From: Caldivirga sp. UBA161
Lineage (GTDB): Archaea; Thermoproteota; Thermoprotei; Thermoproteales; Thermocladiaceae
Assembly (NCBI RefSeq): GCF_002506515.1
Contig: NZ_DAXS01000065.1
Coordinates: 1 to 14,855, forward strand
Direction of reading: 5' to 3'
DNA length: 14,855 nucleotides
The notes under the pieces were generated by a model, which was not told the DNA's origin, did not search any database, and saw only the letters and a program-made list of their open reading frames with translations. Of this stretch, positions 6,959-13,780 are shown one piece after another (the stretch's first letter is position 1; each line of letters starts with the position of its first letter). Position numbers and translations under genes: made by a program.

Positions 6959-7776
6959 TCCCCGAAGAACCCCCTTAAATACTCATTATAGTACTTGGTG
7001 AAGAATTTCAAGTCAATTAATGGGTCTGATTCAGGATCCTCATACTCCACAGTAACCCAACCATTGAAGCCATTATCCTTAAGTATGCTTAAAATCCTCC
7101 CAATATCCAACCTCCCCCTACCTGGAACCTTAAACCTACCGGCGACTTCACTCCAATTCCCAGCTGGCTTAAGGGGGTTTGAATCATCTTTAAGGTGAAT
7201 ATAACTAATCCTACTAACCCACTTACTTAAGAATTCATAGACATTAATGCCGGCTGCAGATAAGTGGCCTATGTCTGGGAATAATTGGAGTTTAGGTGTG
7301 GTTAGCTTCATGAGTAGGTTAATCTCATCCTCATTCTGAATAATCGTACCCCAGTGATTATGTACGCCTAATTTAACATCCCCAGCCTCATCAATAATCC
7401 TATTAATCACCTCAGCCATAGCCTCAATATACTTCCCCTTATTATCATCAAAAAGCCTAAACCTAGGCGGCGGCCCAATAATAATATTGCCTGCATTAAG
7501 CCTACTAAGCCTATCCCTAATGGCCTCAAACTCCCTCACTATGAATTCATGCTCCTCCCTAAGGTGGAACTTAGCCGACCAGTAGGCGCCTGCAAGCTTA
7601 AGGTTAAGCCTACTCAACCTACGCCCAAACTCCTCAACACTACCGAAGGCCATTAAGTGGGCTTGATTAACCTCAACACCCTCAAATGGGCTTAGGTAAA
7701 GCACGGCAAGAGCCTCACCAAGGCTCATTAACCCACCCCTAACCAAACTAGCCCCAACCTGAATACCCAAATGCAT
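6955..7776 (-). CDS. IolE-like sugar isomerase/dehydratase TIM barrel (AP_endonuc_2 family)
   Basis: Xylose-isomerase-like TIM barrel of 273 residues whose motif pattern resembles inosose (2-keto-myo-inositol) dehydratase IolE: a His-x-His-x-Gly-Thr block (HNHWGT, 139-144), PDIGHLSAAG (167-176), HLKDD (194-198), VPGRGRLD (217-224) and the closing VEYEDP (243-248). Expected metal ligands D168, H194 and E244 are present, but the position after the HNHWGT block that is Glu in IolE appears to be Gln (Q147). Substrate is unproven; an IolE-type dehydratase acting on a product of the neighbouring oxidoreductases is a reasonable guess. ATG 7776 is supported by a TATA box 26 nt upstream, inside the 36-bp gap after the SDR gene. 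The gene converges on the second oxidoreductase with overlapping stop codons. Confidence 0.87.
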   Translation of the reverse strand: MHLGIQVGASLVRGGLMSLGEALAVLYLSPFEGVEVNQAHLMAFGSVEEFGRRLSRLNLKLAGAYWSAKFHLREEHEFIVREFEAIRDRLSRLNAGNIIIGPPPRFRLFDDNKGKYIEAMAEVINRIIDEAGDVKLGVHNHWGTIIQNEDEINLLMKLTTPKLQLFPDIGHLSAAGINVYEFLSKWVSRISYIHLKDDSNPLKPAGNWSEVAGRFKVPGRGRLDIGRILSILKDNGFNGWVTVEYEDPESDPLIDLKFFTKYYNEYLRGFFGD

Positions 7777-7796
7777 GCTAAGTAACTGCCCCAGCC

Positions 7797-7806
7797 TTTA
7801 ATAAAA
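7797..7806 (-). promoter_or_regulatory. TATA box for the IolE-like gene
   Basis: Minus strand TTTTATTAAA is centred 26 nt upstream of ATG 7776. The isomerase can thus be transcribed independently of the SDR gene that precedes it on the same strand. Confidence 0.6.
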
Positions 7807-7812
7807 CTTATA

Positions 7813-8649
7813 TCACTGGGTCTTAGGTTTAATTAAATCCCTTATCTTCACTCCTGTTGGTGAGATGGCTGTTAAGCCACCATCAATGAATACTGCTGTA
7901 CCAGTCATGTAGCTGGCAGCCTTAGATGATAAGAATAACACCACTTTAGCAACCTCTTCAGGCTTACCGAACCTACCCATTGGTATTGCCTCGGAGATTA
8001 CACTATAGGCATGCTCCCAGCTCCCGCCTGGGTCTAGGCTACTTGACTTAACCCTATTAAGCGGCGTATCAATGGCTCCTGGGGCCACTGCAATAACCCT
8101 GATGCCGTATTTAGCTAGGTCAAGGGCCATGACCCTTGTTAAGCCTATTTCAGCAGCCTTAGTGACACTGTAGGCTCCGGTTGTTGGTTCACATTCAACC
8201 CCCTGCACTGATGAAATGTTAATAATTACCTTCCCCTCACCCTTAAGTATTAATGGCAGTAGTTCCTTAGCCAACATGTAGTATGCATTCAAGTTAACCT
8301 CAATAAGTCTCCTCCAAGTCTCATAATCATAATCCTCAAATGGCTTATCAACCTCAATTGATGCATTATTAACCAGTACATCAAGCCTACCACACTTCTC
8401 CTCAATTAAATTCCTCAACTTAGCTACATTACCCCTATCCGCCACGTCACCAAGGAATAGAATGGGTTCAATACCCTTACCCTTAAGGTAATTTAAGGCA
8501 TTATCAGCCACCTCCCTCCTCACACCATTCACAATAACCCTAGCACCAGCCTCACCAAACTCCTCAGCAATAGCTAAACCAATACCCTCAGTGGAACCTG
8601 ATATGAAGATGCACCAGCCCTTAAAGTTGAAGTTAACTTCACCAGTCAT
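7813..8649 (-). CDS. Short-chain dehydrogenase/reductase (classical SDR)
   Basis: NAD(P)-dependent oxidoreductase with a complete classical SDR pattern. Numbering from ATG 8649 (278 residues): cofactor loop SGSTEGIG (17-24), NNAS (94-97), and catalytic S147, Y160 and K164 in SSVQG...AYSVTK with the usual 13-residue Ser-Tyr spacing. VAPGAIDTP, a GRFGKPEEVA segment and the C-terminal FIDGG are standard SDR features. Members oxidise sugars, polyols or secondary alcohols, for example glucose 1-dehydrogenase-like enzymes; the substrate is not determinable. ATG 8649 gives the normal distance to the nucleotide loop and has its own TATA-like sequence. ATG 8691 would add 14 atypical residues and also has a TATA-like site, so the start is uncertain. 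It probably belongs to the sugar locus. Confidence 0.9.
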   Translation of the reverse strand: MTGEVNFNFKGWCIFISGSTEGIGLAIAEEFGEAGARVIVNGVRREVADNALNYLKGKGIEPILFLGDVADRGNVAKLRNLIEEKCGRLDVLVNNASIEVDKPFEDYDYETWRRLIEVNLNAYYMLAKELLPLILKGEGKVIINISSVQGVECEPTTGAYSVTKAAEIGLTRVMALDLAKYGIRVIAVAPGAIDTPLNRVKSSSLDPGGSWEHAYSVISEAIPMGRFGKPEEVAKVVLFLSSKAASYMTGTAVFIDGGLTAISPTGVKIRDLIKPKTQ

Positions 8650-8670
8650 ACTAACACTCAATACACTTCC

Positions 8671-8680
8671 CTTATTAAGT
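8671..8680 (-). promoter_or_regulatory. Candidate TATA box for the SDR (short start)
   Basis: Minus strand ACTTAATAAG is centred about 27 nt upstream of ATG 8649. It competes with a second candidate at 8711-8720 that would serve ATG 8691. Confidence 0.4.
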
Positions 8681-8703
8681 TTAGGCACCATAATGTTTAA
8701 AGC

Positions 8704-8720
8704 TTAATAACTTAATTAAG
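8704..8720. promoter_or_regulatory. Bidirectional promoter between the SDR and the extended SDR
   Basis: Two TATA-like elements sit back to back. TTAATAA (8704-8710) is 25 nt before plus-strand ATG 8732. The self-complementary CTTAATTAAG (8711-8720) is 24 nt before minus-strand ATG 8691. Only 40 bp separate 8691 from 8732, so polymerases would compete if both are used. Confidence 0.5.
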
Positions 8721-8731
8721 CGGACTCACGC

Positions 8732-9712
8732 ATGCCTGAAACAATACTGGTTACCGGCGCCAGTGGTCAAGTTGGTGGCTTCACTGTTGAGGAGTTAATT
8801 AACATGGGTTATAGGGTTATAGCTCTTGACGTTAGGTTTAGTGATGAATTGATGAAATTAAGGGGGCCTAACCTTGAATTAATTAACATTGATTTAATTG
8901 ACTTCGATGAATTAATCAGCGTTATTAAAAGGTTTAATATTAGTAGGATTATTCACTTAGCTGCAATGATACTACTTGAATCAAGGAATAGGCCCCTTAA
9001 GGCTGCGAAGGTTAACATAATTGGCACCCTAAATGTTTTCGAGGCTGCTAGGTTAATGGACCTTGAACGCGTCGTTTACGCCAGCTCAGAGTCAGTGTAT
9101 GGTTCACCATCAGTTTACGGTAAGGGCATTGTTAATGAGGATGACTACCCCCACACTCCCCCAGACCCATACCACGTTACTAAGTTGGCTGATGAATTAT
9201 TCGGATCATACTACAGTGAAGCCTATGGCTTGAGTGTAATTGGGGGTAGGTTAACGACTGCATGGGGTCCAGGTAGATATGGTGGTTACACTGGGCAATT
9301 TAATAGCTTCCTAAGGGATGTGATAATTAAGGGTTATGGTAAAGTACCCCCAGACTTCGCCTACAGTGGGGCTAAGTATAGGTGGCTTTATGTTAGGGAT
9401 GCCGCCAGGGCCTTCATTCACCTAGCCCTAGTGGATAAGGCTAAGGTTAGGAGGCCAGTCTATAATACCGGCTCAATGAAGCCATTCACGGTAATTGACG
9501 TTATTAATACCATTAGGGAACTAATACCGAATGCTAAGATTGACTATGAACCATTAAGTAAACCCACTGAAACATCATCAAGGGTACCCGGCCCAGCAGG
9601 CCTAGATGTGGACTGTAGTAGGCTATATGATGAATTAGGCTTCAGTGAGAAGTATGGTTTAAGGGGAGGGTTAAAGGACATGATAGAGTACGAGAGGGCG
9701 AGGGCTAAGTGA
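8732..9712 (+). CDS. NAD-dependent epimerase/dehydratase (extended SDR)
   Basis: Extended short-chain dehydrogenase of 326 residues, the fold of UDP-glucose 4-epimerase, nucleotide-sugar dehydratases and uronate dehydrogenase. The Rossmann loop is TGASGQVG (8-15), and D33 after the second strand indicates NAD rather than NADP. SSESVYG (118-124) and the catalytic YHVTK (Y147, K151) are intact. The C-terminal half has the WLYVRDAARAFIHLAL substrate-domain strand and an N-T-G motif (YNTGS) typical of the family. It may act on a nucleotide-sugar in glycan synthesis or on a free sugar in the neighbouring pathway; the sequence does not decide. It is divergent from the SDR gene across a very short promoter region and is followed by an unrelated permease with its own promoter. 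Confidence 0.9.
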   Translation: MPETILVTGASGQVGGFTVEELINMGYRVIALDVRFSDELMKLRGPNLELINIDLIDFDELISVIKRFNISRIIHLAAMILLESRNRPLKAAKVNIIGTLNVFEAARLMDLERVVYASSESVYGSPSVYGKGIVNEDDYPHTPPDPYHVTKLADELFGSYYSEAYGLSVIGGRLTTAWGPGRYGGYTGQFNSFLRDVIIKGYGKVPPDFAYSGAKYRWLYVRDAARAFIHLALVDKAKVRRPVYNTGSMKPFTVIDVINTIRELIPNAKIDYEPLSKPTETSSRVPGPAGLDVDCSRLYDELGFSEKYGLRGGLKDMIEYERARAK

Positions 9713-9759
9713 ACTTAACATATGGTATTACTATTAACACTATAGCACTGATGCAAGGA

Positions 9760-9776
9760 ACTTAAGGTACTTAAGG
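9760..9776 (+). repeat. Tandem ACTTAAGG repeat upstream of the permease promoter
   Basis: ACTTAAGG occurs twice, separated by one T, about 25 bp upstream of the permease TATA box. Each copy contains the palindrome CTTAAG. The spacing suggests a possible regulator site, but CTTAAG is also frequent in coding sequence of this window. Confidence 0.3.
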
Positions 9777-9800
9777 ATTTTAATCATTAATGCTAAGGGA

Positions 9801-9811
9801 AAATTTAAAAT
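9801..9811 (+). promoter_or_regulatory. TATA box for the nucleobase permease
   Basis: AAATTTAAAAT is centred 26 nt before GTG 9832. It supports a leaderless transcript and the GTG start. Confidence 0.75.
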
Positions 9812-9831
9812 ACATACCATAATGCACCATT

Positions 9832-11283
9832 GTGAGTTTAAGGTTCTTCAGTATTAGTGAGAGGGGGAGTAATGTTAGGAGGGAAGCCTTGGCTGGGTTA
9901 ACGACATTCCTATCAATGGCCTACATACTTATTGTTAATCCATCAATATTAACCACGGGCTTCGAGATTGCACTAAGTGCTGCAACACATACTTCATTAC
10001 CGGCTGTTGAGGCAGCTTACGCAGGTTTAATACTTAATGTTAAGTTGAGCTTCACTGTGGCCACAGCATTGGCGGCGGCTGTAGCAACACTCATCATGGG
10101 GCTCTACGCCAATATGCCCTTTGGTTTAGCCCCAGGTATGGGTGAAAACTCGTTTATAGCATTCTCGGTAATACCACTATTCACTGAGATTCTAATTAAT
10201 AAGGGTCATTTAACCGGCGTTAATGCTGCGCTTTTTGGAGTATACTTAGCATTAATATCAGTCCTATTTAATGGAATACTATTCCTAGTGTTCTCCATTG
10301 GTAAGCTTAGGGAAGCTATAATAAATTCCATTCCTGAAAAACTTAGGTTAGGTATAGCTATAGGGATTGGCTTATTCATAGCCTTCATAGGCTTCTCATC
10401 AGCTGGAATAGTGACTGCAGGAATACCTGGTGCAACACCAGTTCAATTAAATACTAAGGCTTTTTCACAATTACCACTATACCTAGCCTTAGCAGGCTTC
10501 ATAATAGCCGCCGCCCTATACTTATTAAGGATTACTGGGAGTTTCCTAATTTCAATAATGGTCATATCGATAGTGGGTGCTGCTTTAGGCTACGTTAGGC
10601 CTGAGGTGTTTTTAATAACTAGGATGCCCCTAATGACTTCGATAGTTAATAGTATTCCCAATTCATTTTACCTATACTTCACTTTATTCGGCTTAGGATT
10701 CCCAATAGCCTTCTCATTATTCATAGTTGACTTCTTCGATGGCATAGGTACAATAACTGGGCTTTCCATTAAGGCTAATTTAGTTAAGGATGGGAGGATT
10801 ATTAATGTTAATAGAGCGTTAATAAGCGATTCACTGGCGTCAATAATCGCACCATTCATAGGCACATCAACCACAGTGGTTTACATTGAAAGCTCAACAG
10901 GCATAGAATCTGGCGGTAGAACTGGGTTAACTGCACTTACCATAGCCCTAATGTTCCTGGTCTCAATACCATTCGCACCACTCATGGCATCAATCCCCTC
11001 ATTCGCAACTGCGGGAGTATTAATAATGGTTGGCTTACTATTCCTCTCAATGGCCTCTGAACTTAAGTTAAGTGATGACTTAAGTGAACTTATACCAGCC
11101 TTCTTAGCCATAATATCAATACCCTTCACCTACAGTATAACCACAGGTATTGGTTTAGCGGTCTTAACCTACGTAGCATTAAAGATACTGGTAGGTAGGT
11201 ATAAGGAAGTCACATGGGGGATGAGTCTTGTGGCTGCATTATTTATAGTATACTTCACACTAGTAGCCATCATGGGTGTTTAA
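9832..11283 (+). CDS. AzgA-type (NCS2 family) nucleobase permease
   Basis: Polytopic membrane transporter of 483 residues, predicted to import purines (adenine, guanine, hypoxanthine) or uracil by proton symport. AzgA-branch motifs are clear: REALAGLTTFLSMAYILIVNP (17-37), GLAPGMGENSF (98-108), FDFFDGIGTITG-type sequence mid-protein (here VDFFDGIGTITGLS) and ESSTGIESGGRTGLTAL, the second substrate-binding segment. Most of the remaining chain is strongly hydrophobic, consistent with the 12-14 helices of the fold, ending in two helices without a long tail. In bacterial AzgA proteins the first motif is usually APGMGLNA; Glu at that Leu position is a difference that could affect specificity. It starts at GTG 9832, fixed by TATA spacing. 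No purine enzymes lie beside it, so it appears to be a single-gene unit. Confidence 0.92.
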   Translation: MSLRFFSISERGSNVRREALAGLTTFLSMAYILIVNPSILTTGFEIALSAATHTSLPAVEAAYAGLILNVKLSFTVATALAAAVATLIMGLYANMPFGLAPGMGENSFIAFSVIPLFTEILINKGHLTGVNAALFGVYLALISVLFNGILFLVFSIGKLREAIINSIPEKLRLGIAIGIGLFIAFIGFSSAGIVTAGIPGATPVQLNTKAFSQLPLYLALAGFIIAAALYLLRITGSFLISIMVISIVGAALGYVRPEVFLITRMPLMTSIVNSIPNSFYLYFTLFGLGFPIAFSLFIVDFFDGIGTITGLSIKANLVKDGRIINVNRALISDSLASIIAPFIGTSTTVVYIESSTGIESGGRTGLTALTIALMFLVSIPFAPLMASIPSFATAGVLIMVGLLFLSMASELKLSDDLSELIPAFLAIISIPFTYSITTGIGLAVLTYVALKILVGRYKEVTWGMSLVAALFIVYFTLVAIMGV

Positions 11284-11405
11284 ACCTCATGTATCAAACC
11301 ATAAGTCTCATCCTCAGGGCTTGAGGCAGCTACTGGTAATCTCACTATATTTAAAGTTACCCATAATGCAGCTGAGTTGGGATGAGTTAAGTGTAGGCGC
11401 AATAT

Positions 11406-11414
11406 TTTTATATA
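11406..11414 (+). promoter_or_regulatory. TATA box for the Sm-like/mat operon
   Basis: TTTTATATA is centred 25 nt before ATG 11435, consistent with leaderless initiation of the Sm-like gene. Confidence 0.75.
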
Positions 11415-11434
11415 GTACTAATGAAATTGTCTGA

Positions 11435-11695
11435 ATGCAGGAAAAAACAGAGGTTAATGGCATACAGCCTTTAAGGGCCTTAGGCATGATGATTAATAAG
11501 AACGTAGTTGTTAAGCTTAAGGCAGGTAGGGTCCTTAGCGGTACTTTAAGGTTCATAGACCAATGCATGAACATAGTGCTTGATGAAGCTGAGGAATTAG
11601 ATACAAGGACCAATCAAGTGATCGTTAGGTATGGTAAGGTACTAATAAGGGGAAATCAAGTGCTTTACGTATCTGTAAGAAATGAATTAGAGTGA
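11435..11695 (+). CDS. Archaeal Sm-like (Lsm) RNA-binding protein
   Basis: Sm-fold protein of 86 residues, expected to form a heptameric ring that binds U-rich RNA. The Sm1 motif spans about residues 14-52, with VVVKLKAGRVLSGTLRFIDQ and the RNA-contacting D42, M45, N46 (DQCMN). Sm2 is YGKVLIRGNQVLYVS (66-80), with the RNA-contacting R72 and G73. A short N-terminal extension precedes the first helix. Archaeal Sm proteins are linked to RNA metabolism, though specific targets are not established. Length and motifs match archaeal SmAP1-type proteins. The downstream mat gene starts six bases after the stop, with its SD site overlapping that stop, so the two genes are probably one transcript with translational coupling. 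Confidence 0.95.
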   Translation: MQEKTEVNGIQPLRALGMMINKNVVVKLKAGRVLSGTLRFIDQCMNIVLDEAEELDTRTNQVIVRYGKVLIRGNQVLYVSVRNELE

Positions 11696-11698
11696 TCC
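11692..11698 (+). promoter_or_regulatory. Extended Shine-Dalgarno site for mat
   Basis: GTGATCC pairs fully with the GGATCAC of the archaeal 16S rRNA 3' end. It spans the TGA stop of the Sm-like gene and lies 3 nt before ATG 11702. Confidence 0.55.
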
Positions 11699-11701
11699 AC
11701 C

Positions 11702-12928
11702 ATGGCCAGGAATATAGTAGTCTCAGGGGTAAGGAGGCCCTCAACTGAAGACCTACCAGTTGAGTTAGTTGAGAGGAAGGGGTTAGGGCACCCTGACTAT
11801 ATTGCTGATTCAATATCAGAATACGTCAGTAGGGAATTATCAAAATACTACATGGAGAACTTCGGCACAATACTTCACCATAATGTTGATAAGGTTCTAA
11901 TAATTGGAGGTAATGCTCAAGTTAAATTCGGTGGAGGAGAGATAATAGAACCAATTAGGGTAATAGTATCGGGTAGAGCAACCACTGAAGTTAAGTCAAG
12001 CACTGGGGTGGTTAAGGTACCTATAGGTAGTATTATTTTATCAGCAGCGAGAAAATTCATTATAGATAACTTCAGGTTCCTTAACCCTGATCAACACCTT
12101 GTAATAGACTATAAAGTTGGGCAGGGATCAGTTGACTTGGTTGGTGTTTATGAACTTGGAGTATCAAGTGGCGGCGTACCACTTGCGAATGATACATCCA
12201 TAGGGGTTGGTTTTGCACCATTAACAGTAACTGAGAGGCTTGTTTACGAAACTGAGAGGTTACTCAACTCAAGGGAGTTTAAGTCAAAGTACCCTGAGGT
12301 TGGTGAGGATGTTAAGGTAATGGGCCTTAGGCGGGGTAATAAAATAACACTCACTGTTGCTTCAGCCTTGGTTTCAAGGCTCATTAAGGATAAGGACCAT
12401 TACATAAGCGTTAAGGAGGATGTTGTGAACGCCATCTACGATAATGCCGTTAAGCTGGCTAGCGGATATGAGGTGGAGGTTCATTTAAATACAGCCGATA
12501 ATCCTGAACACGGAATATACTACCTCACGTACACTGGAACCTCAGCTGAACATGGGGATGATGGAATGACTGGTAGGGGTAATAGGGCTAATGGGTTAAT
12601 AACGCCAATGAGGCCAATGTCCATGGAGGCTACCGCAGGTAAGAACCCTGTCTCACACATAGGTAAAATATACTATGTATTAGCCAACATAATAGCCAAG
12701 CGCATTCATGATGAGGTTAAGGGTGTTAAGGAGGCTTACGTTTACTTACTAAGCCAAATAGGTAAGCCCATTGATAACCCACTGATAGCTAATGTTGAGA
12801 TAATTACTAATGAGGGTGAGGTAACTAATGAGATGAAGAGGGAAGCAGAAGCTATAACTGATGAGGAAATTAGTAGAGTAACTAGGTTAACAAGCATGTT
12901 CGTTAAGGGTGAAATAACGCCATTTTAA
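11702..12928 (+). CDS. mat: Archaeal S-adenosylmethionine synthase
   Basis: Makes S-adenosylmethionine from methionine and ATP in the cytoplasm. The 408 residues match the archaeal-type family, which is strongly diverged from bacterial MetK. Seen here are ERKGLGHPD (24-32), ANDTSIGVGFAP (162-173), the HLNTADNPEHGIYYLTYTGT stretch (261-280), SAEHGDDGMTGRGNRANGLI (281-300) and TPMRPMSMEATAGKNPVSH (301-319), which together form the ATP/methionine and metal site. Length is as expected, and no key block is missing. The gene is the second of an operon with an Sm-like protein. A methyltransferase that would consume the product follows 117 bp later under its own promoter. A T6 tract 33 nt after the stop may end the transcript. 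Confidence 0.97.
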   Translation: MARNIVVSGVRRPSTEDLPVELVERKGLGHPDYIADSISEYVSRELSKYYMENFGTILHHNVDKVLIIGGNAQVKFGGGEIIEPIRVIVSGRATTEVKSSTGVVKVPIGSIILSAARKFIIDNFRFLNPDQHLVIDYKVGQGSVDLVGVYELGVSSGGVPLANDTSIGVGFAPLTVTERLVYETERLLNSREFKSKYPEVGEDVKVMGLRRGNKITLTVASALVSRLIKDKDHYISVKEDVVNAIYDNAVKLASGYEVEVHLNTADNPEHGIYYLTYTGTSAEHGDDGMTGRGNRANGLITPMRPMSMEATAGKNPVSHIGKIYYVLANIIAKRIHDEVKGVKEAYVYLLSQIGKPIDNPLIANVEIITNEGEVTNEMKREAEAITDEEISRVTRLTSMFVKGEITPF

Positions 12929-12961
12929 GATAAGCCAATATTTAAATACAAGATACAGTAA

Positions 12962-12967
12962 TTTTTT
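12962..12967 (+). terminator. Possible U-tract terminator of the Sm-like/mat operon
   Basis: TTTTTT lies 33 nt after the mat stop codon, with no strong hairpin before it. Archaeal RNA polymerase can terminate on such U-tracts without a stem. Confidence 0.4.
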
Positions 12968-13003
12968 CAGAAGGATTCAGGTTGAAAAACTTGGTGAGGA
13001 ATC

Positions 13004-13012
13004 TTTATAAAT
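13004..13012 (+). promoter_or_regulatory. TATA box for the methyltransferase
   Basis: TTTATAAAT predicts a transcript start near 13034, which gives a short leader of about 12 nt containing GGTGA at 13035-13039, 6 nt before ATG 13046. This is unlike most first genes here, which look leaderless. Confidence 0.5.
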
Positions 13013-13045
13013 GAGTTATCTTATATTAATAATCGGTGAATAACA

Positions 13046-13744
13046 ATGAATACAGCATTTCAGGCGAGTAAATATGATTCATGGTTCCTAAATAACGTGA
13101 ATGTACTTGAATCTGAAGTTCTACTAATTAAGTACATGCTTGAGCCTAATCCAGGTAGGGTACTTAGCGTTGGCTGTGGTTCAGGTTTATTTGAGTATAT
13201 TTTAAGGACTAGATATGGATTAATTATCCAGGACTGCGTTGAGCCATCTGATGATATGGCTAAGGTAGCTGAGAGTAGGGGATTAAATGTTAAGATTGGG
13301 AGGGCTGAGGAATTACCGTTTAGTGATGGAGTTTTTGATACTGTTCTTCTTAATGGTGTACTTGATTACGTTAATGATGATGCTAAGGCAATTAAGGAGG
13401 CATATAGGGTTCTTAAACCAGGTGGCCATGTAATAGTGGCTGATGTTATAGCCGAGGGTGCTTATGGTATTCTCTATAAGCTGGCTGAACTATTGGGTAA
13501 CTGGAATGACTCATACATATCACGAATTAGGCCTCCAAACCCTTACCCAATAGAGTATATTAAGCAGGCTAAGTGGCATACGGTCGATGAATTAATGAAC
13601 TTAATTAAAGATGCAGGCTTCATTATAGTTAAGATTATGCAAACACTAACTAAGCACCCAAGGTACTCCAATAATAGTGTTGAATACCCAATTGATGGCT
13701 ACGATAAGGGGGATTACGTTGCAGTAAAGGCTTGGAAACCCTAA
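13046..13744 (+). CDS. Class I SAM-dependent methyltransferase (UbiE/Methyltransf_11 type)
   Basis: Rossmann-fold methyltransferase of 232 residues. Motif I is VLSVGCGSGLF (39-49), the acidic ribose-binding residue is probably E66 (CVEPSDDM), the AEELPFSDGVFDTVLLNGVLDYV block covers motifs II-IV (about 87-109), and RVLKPGGHVIVADV (121-134) is the usual post-motif strand. A C-terminal segment rich in Pro and aromatic residues (about 160-200) probably forms the substrate lid. The target could be a small molecule, lipid or quinone; nothing here decides. It begins at ATG 13046 behind a GGTGA site. Its neighbour mat makes the methyl donor, which may be a functional link or chance. It ends 36 bp before the convergent ATPase gene. 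Confidence 0.9.
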   Translation: MNTAFQASKYDSWFLNNVNVLESEVLLIKYMLEPNPGRVLSVGCGSGLFEYILRTRYGLIIQDCVEPSDDMAKVAESRGLNVKIGRAEELPFSDGVFDTVLLNGVLDYVNDDAKAIKEAYRVLKPGGHVIVADVIAEGAYGILYKLAELLGNWNDSYISRIRPPNPYPIEYIKQAKWHTVDELMNLIKDAGFIIVKIMQTLTKHPRYSNNSVEYPIDGYDKGDYVAVKAWKP

Positions 13745-13780
13745 TAATATGGTTAAGCTGAAACTACACCATAATTTAAT

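Noticed and set aside
10206..11129. Several minus-strand open frames inside the permease gene
   Set aside because: They lie opposite a well-conserved membrane protein and show no recognisable domain or start signal.
11312..11326. Hairpin CCTCA-GGGCT-TGAGG after the permease stop
   Set aside because: Only five base pairs, without a T-tract; archaeal termination does not need such a stem and it may be chance.
11375..11434. Possible C/D-box small RNA (GGGATGA-like C box and CTGA)
   Set aside because: The C box has a mismatch, and the region overlaps the strong TATA box of the Sm-like gene.
11314..11613. Minus-strand open frame covering the Sm-like promoter and gene
   Set aside because: It overlaps a certain Sm-like gene and its TATA box; no family resemblance.
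12939..12950. TATA-like AATATTTAAATA shortly after mat, possibly starting a small RNA or a longer methyltransferase leader
   Set aside because: A closer TATA box with a well-placed SD site explains the methyltransferase; no RNA structure was recognised between them.
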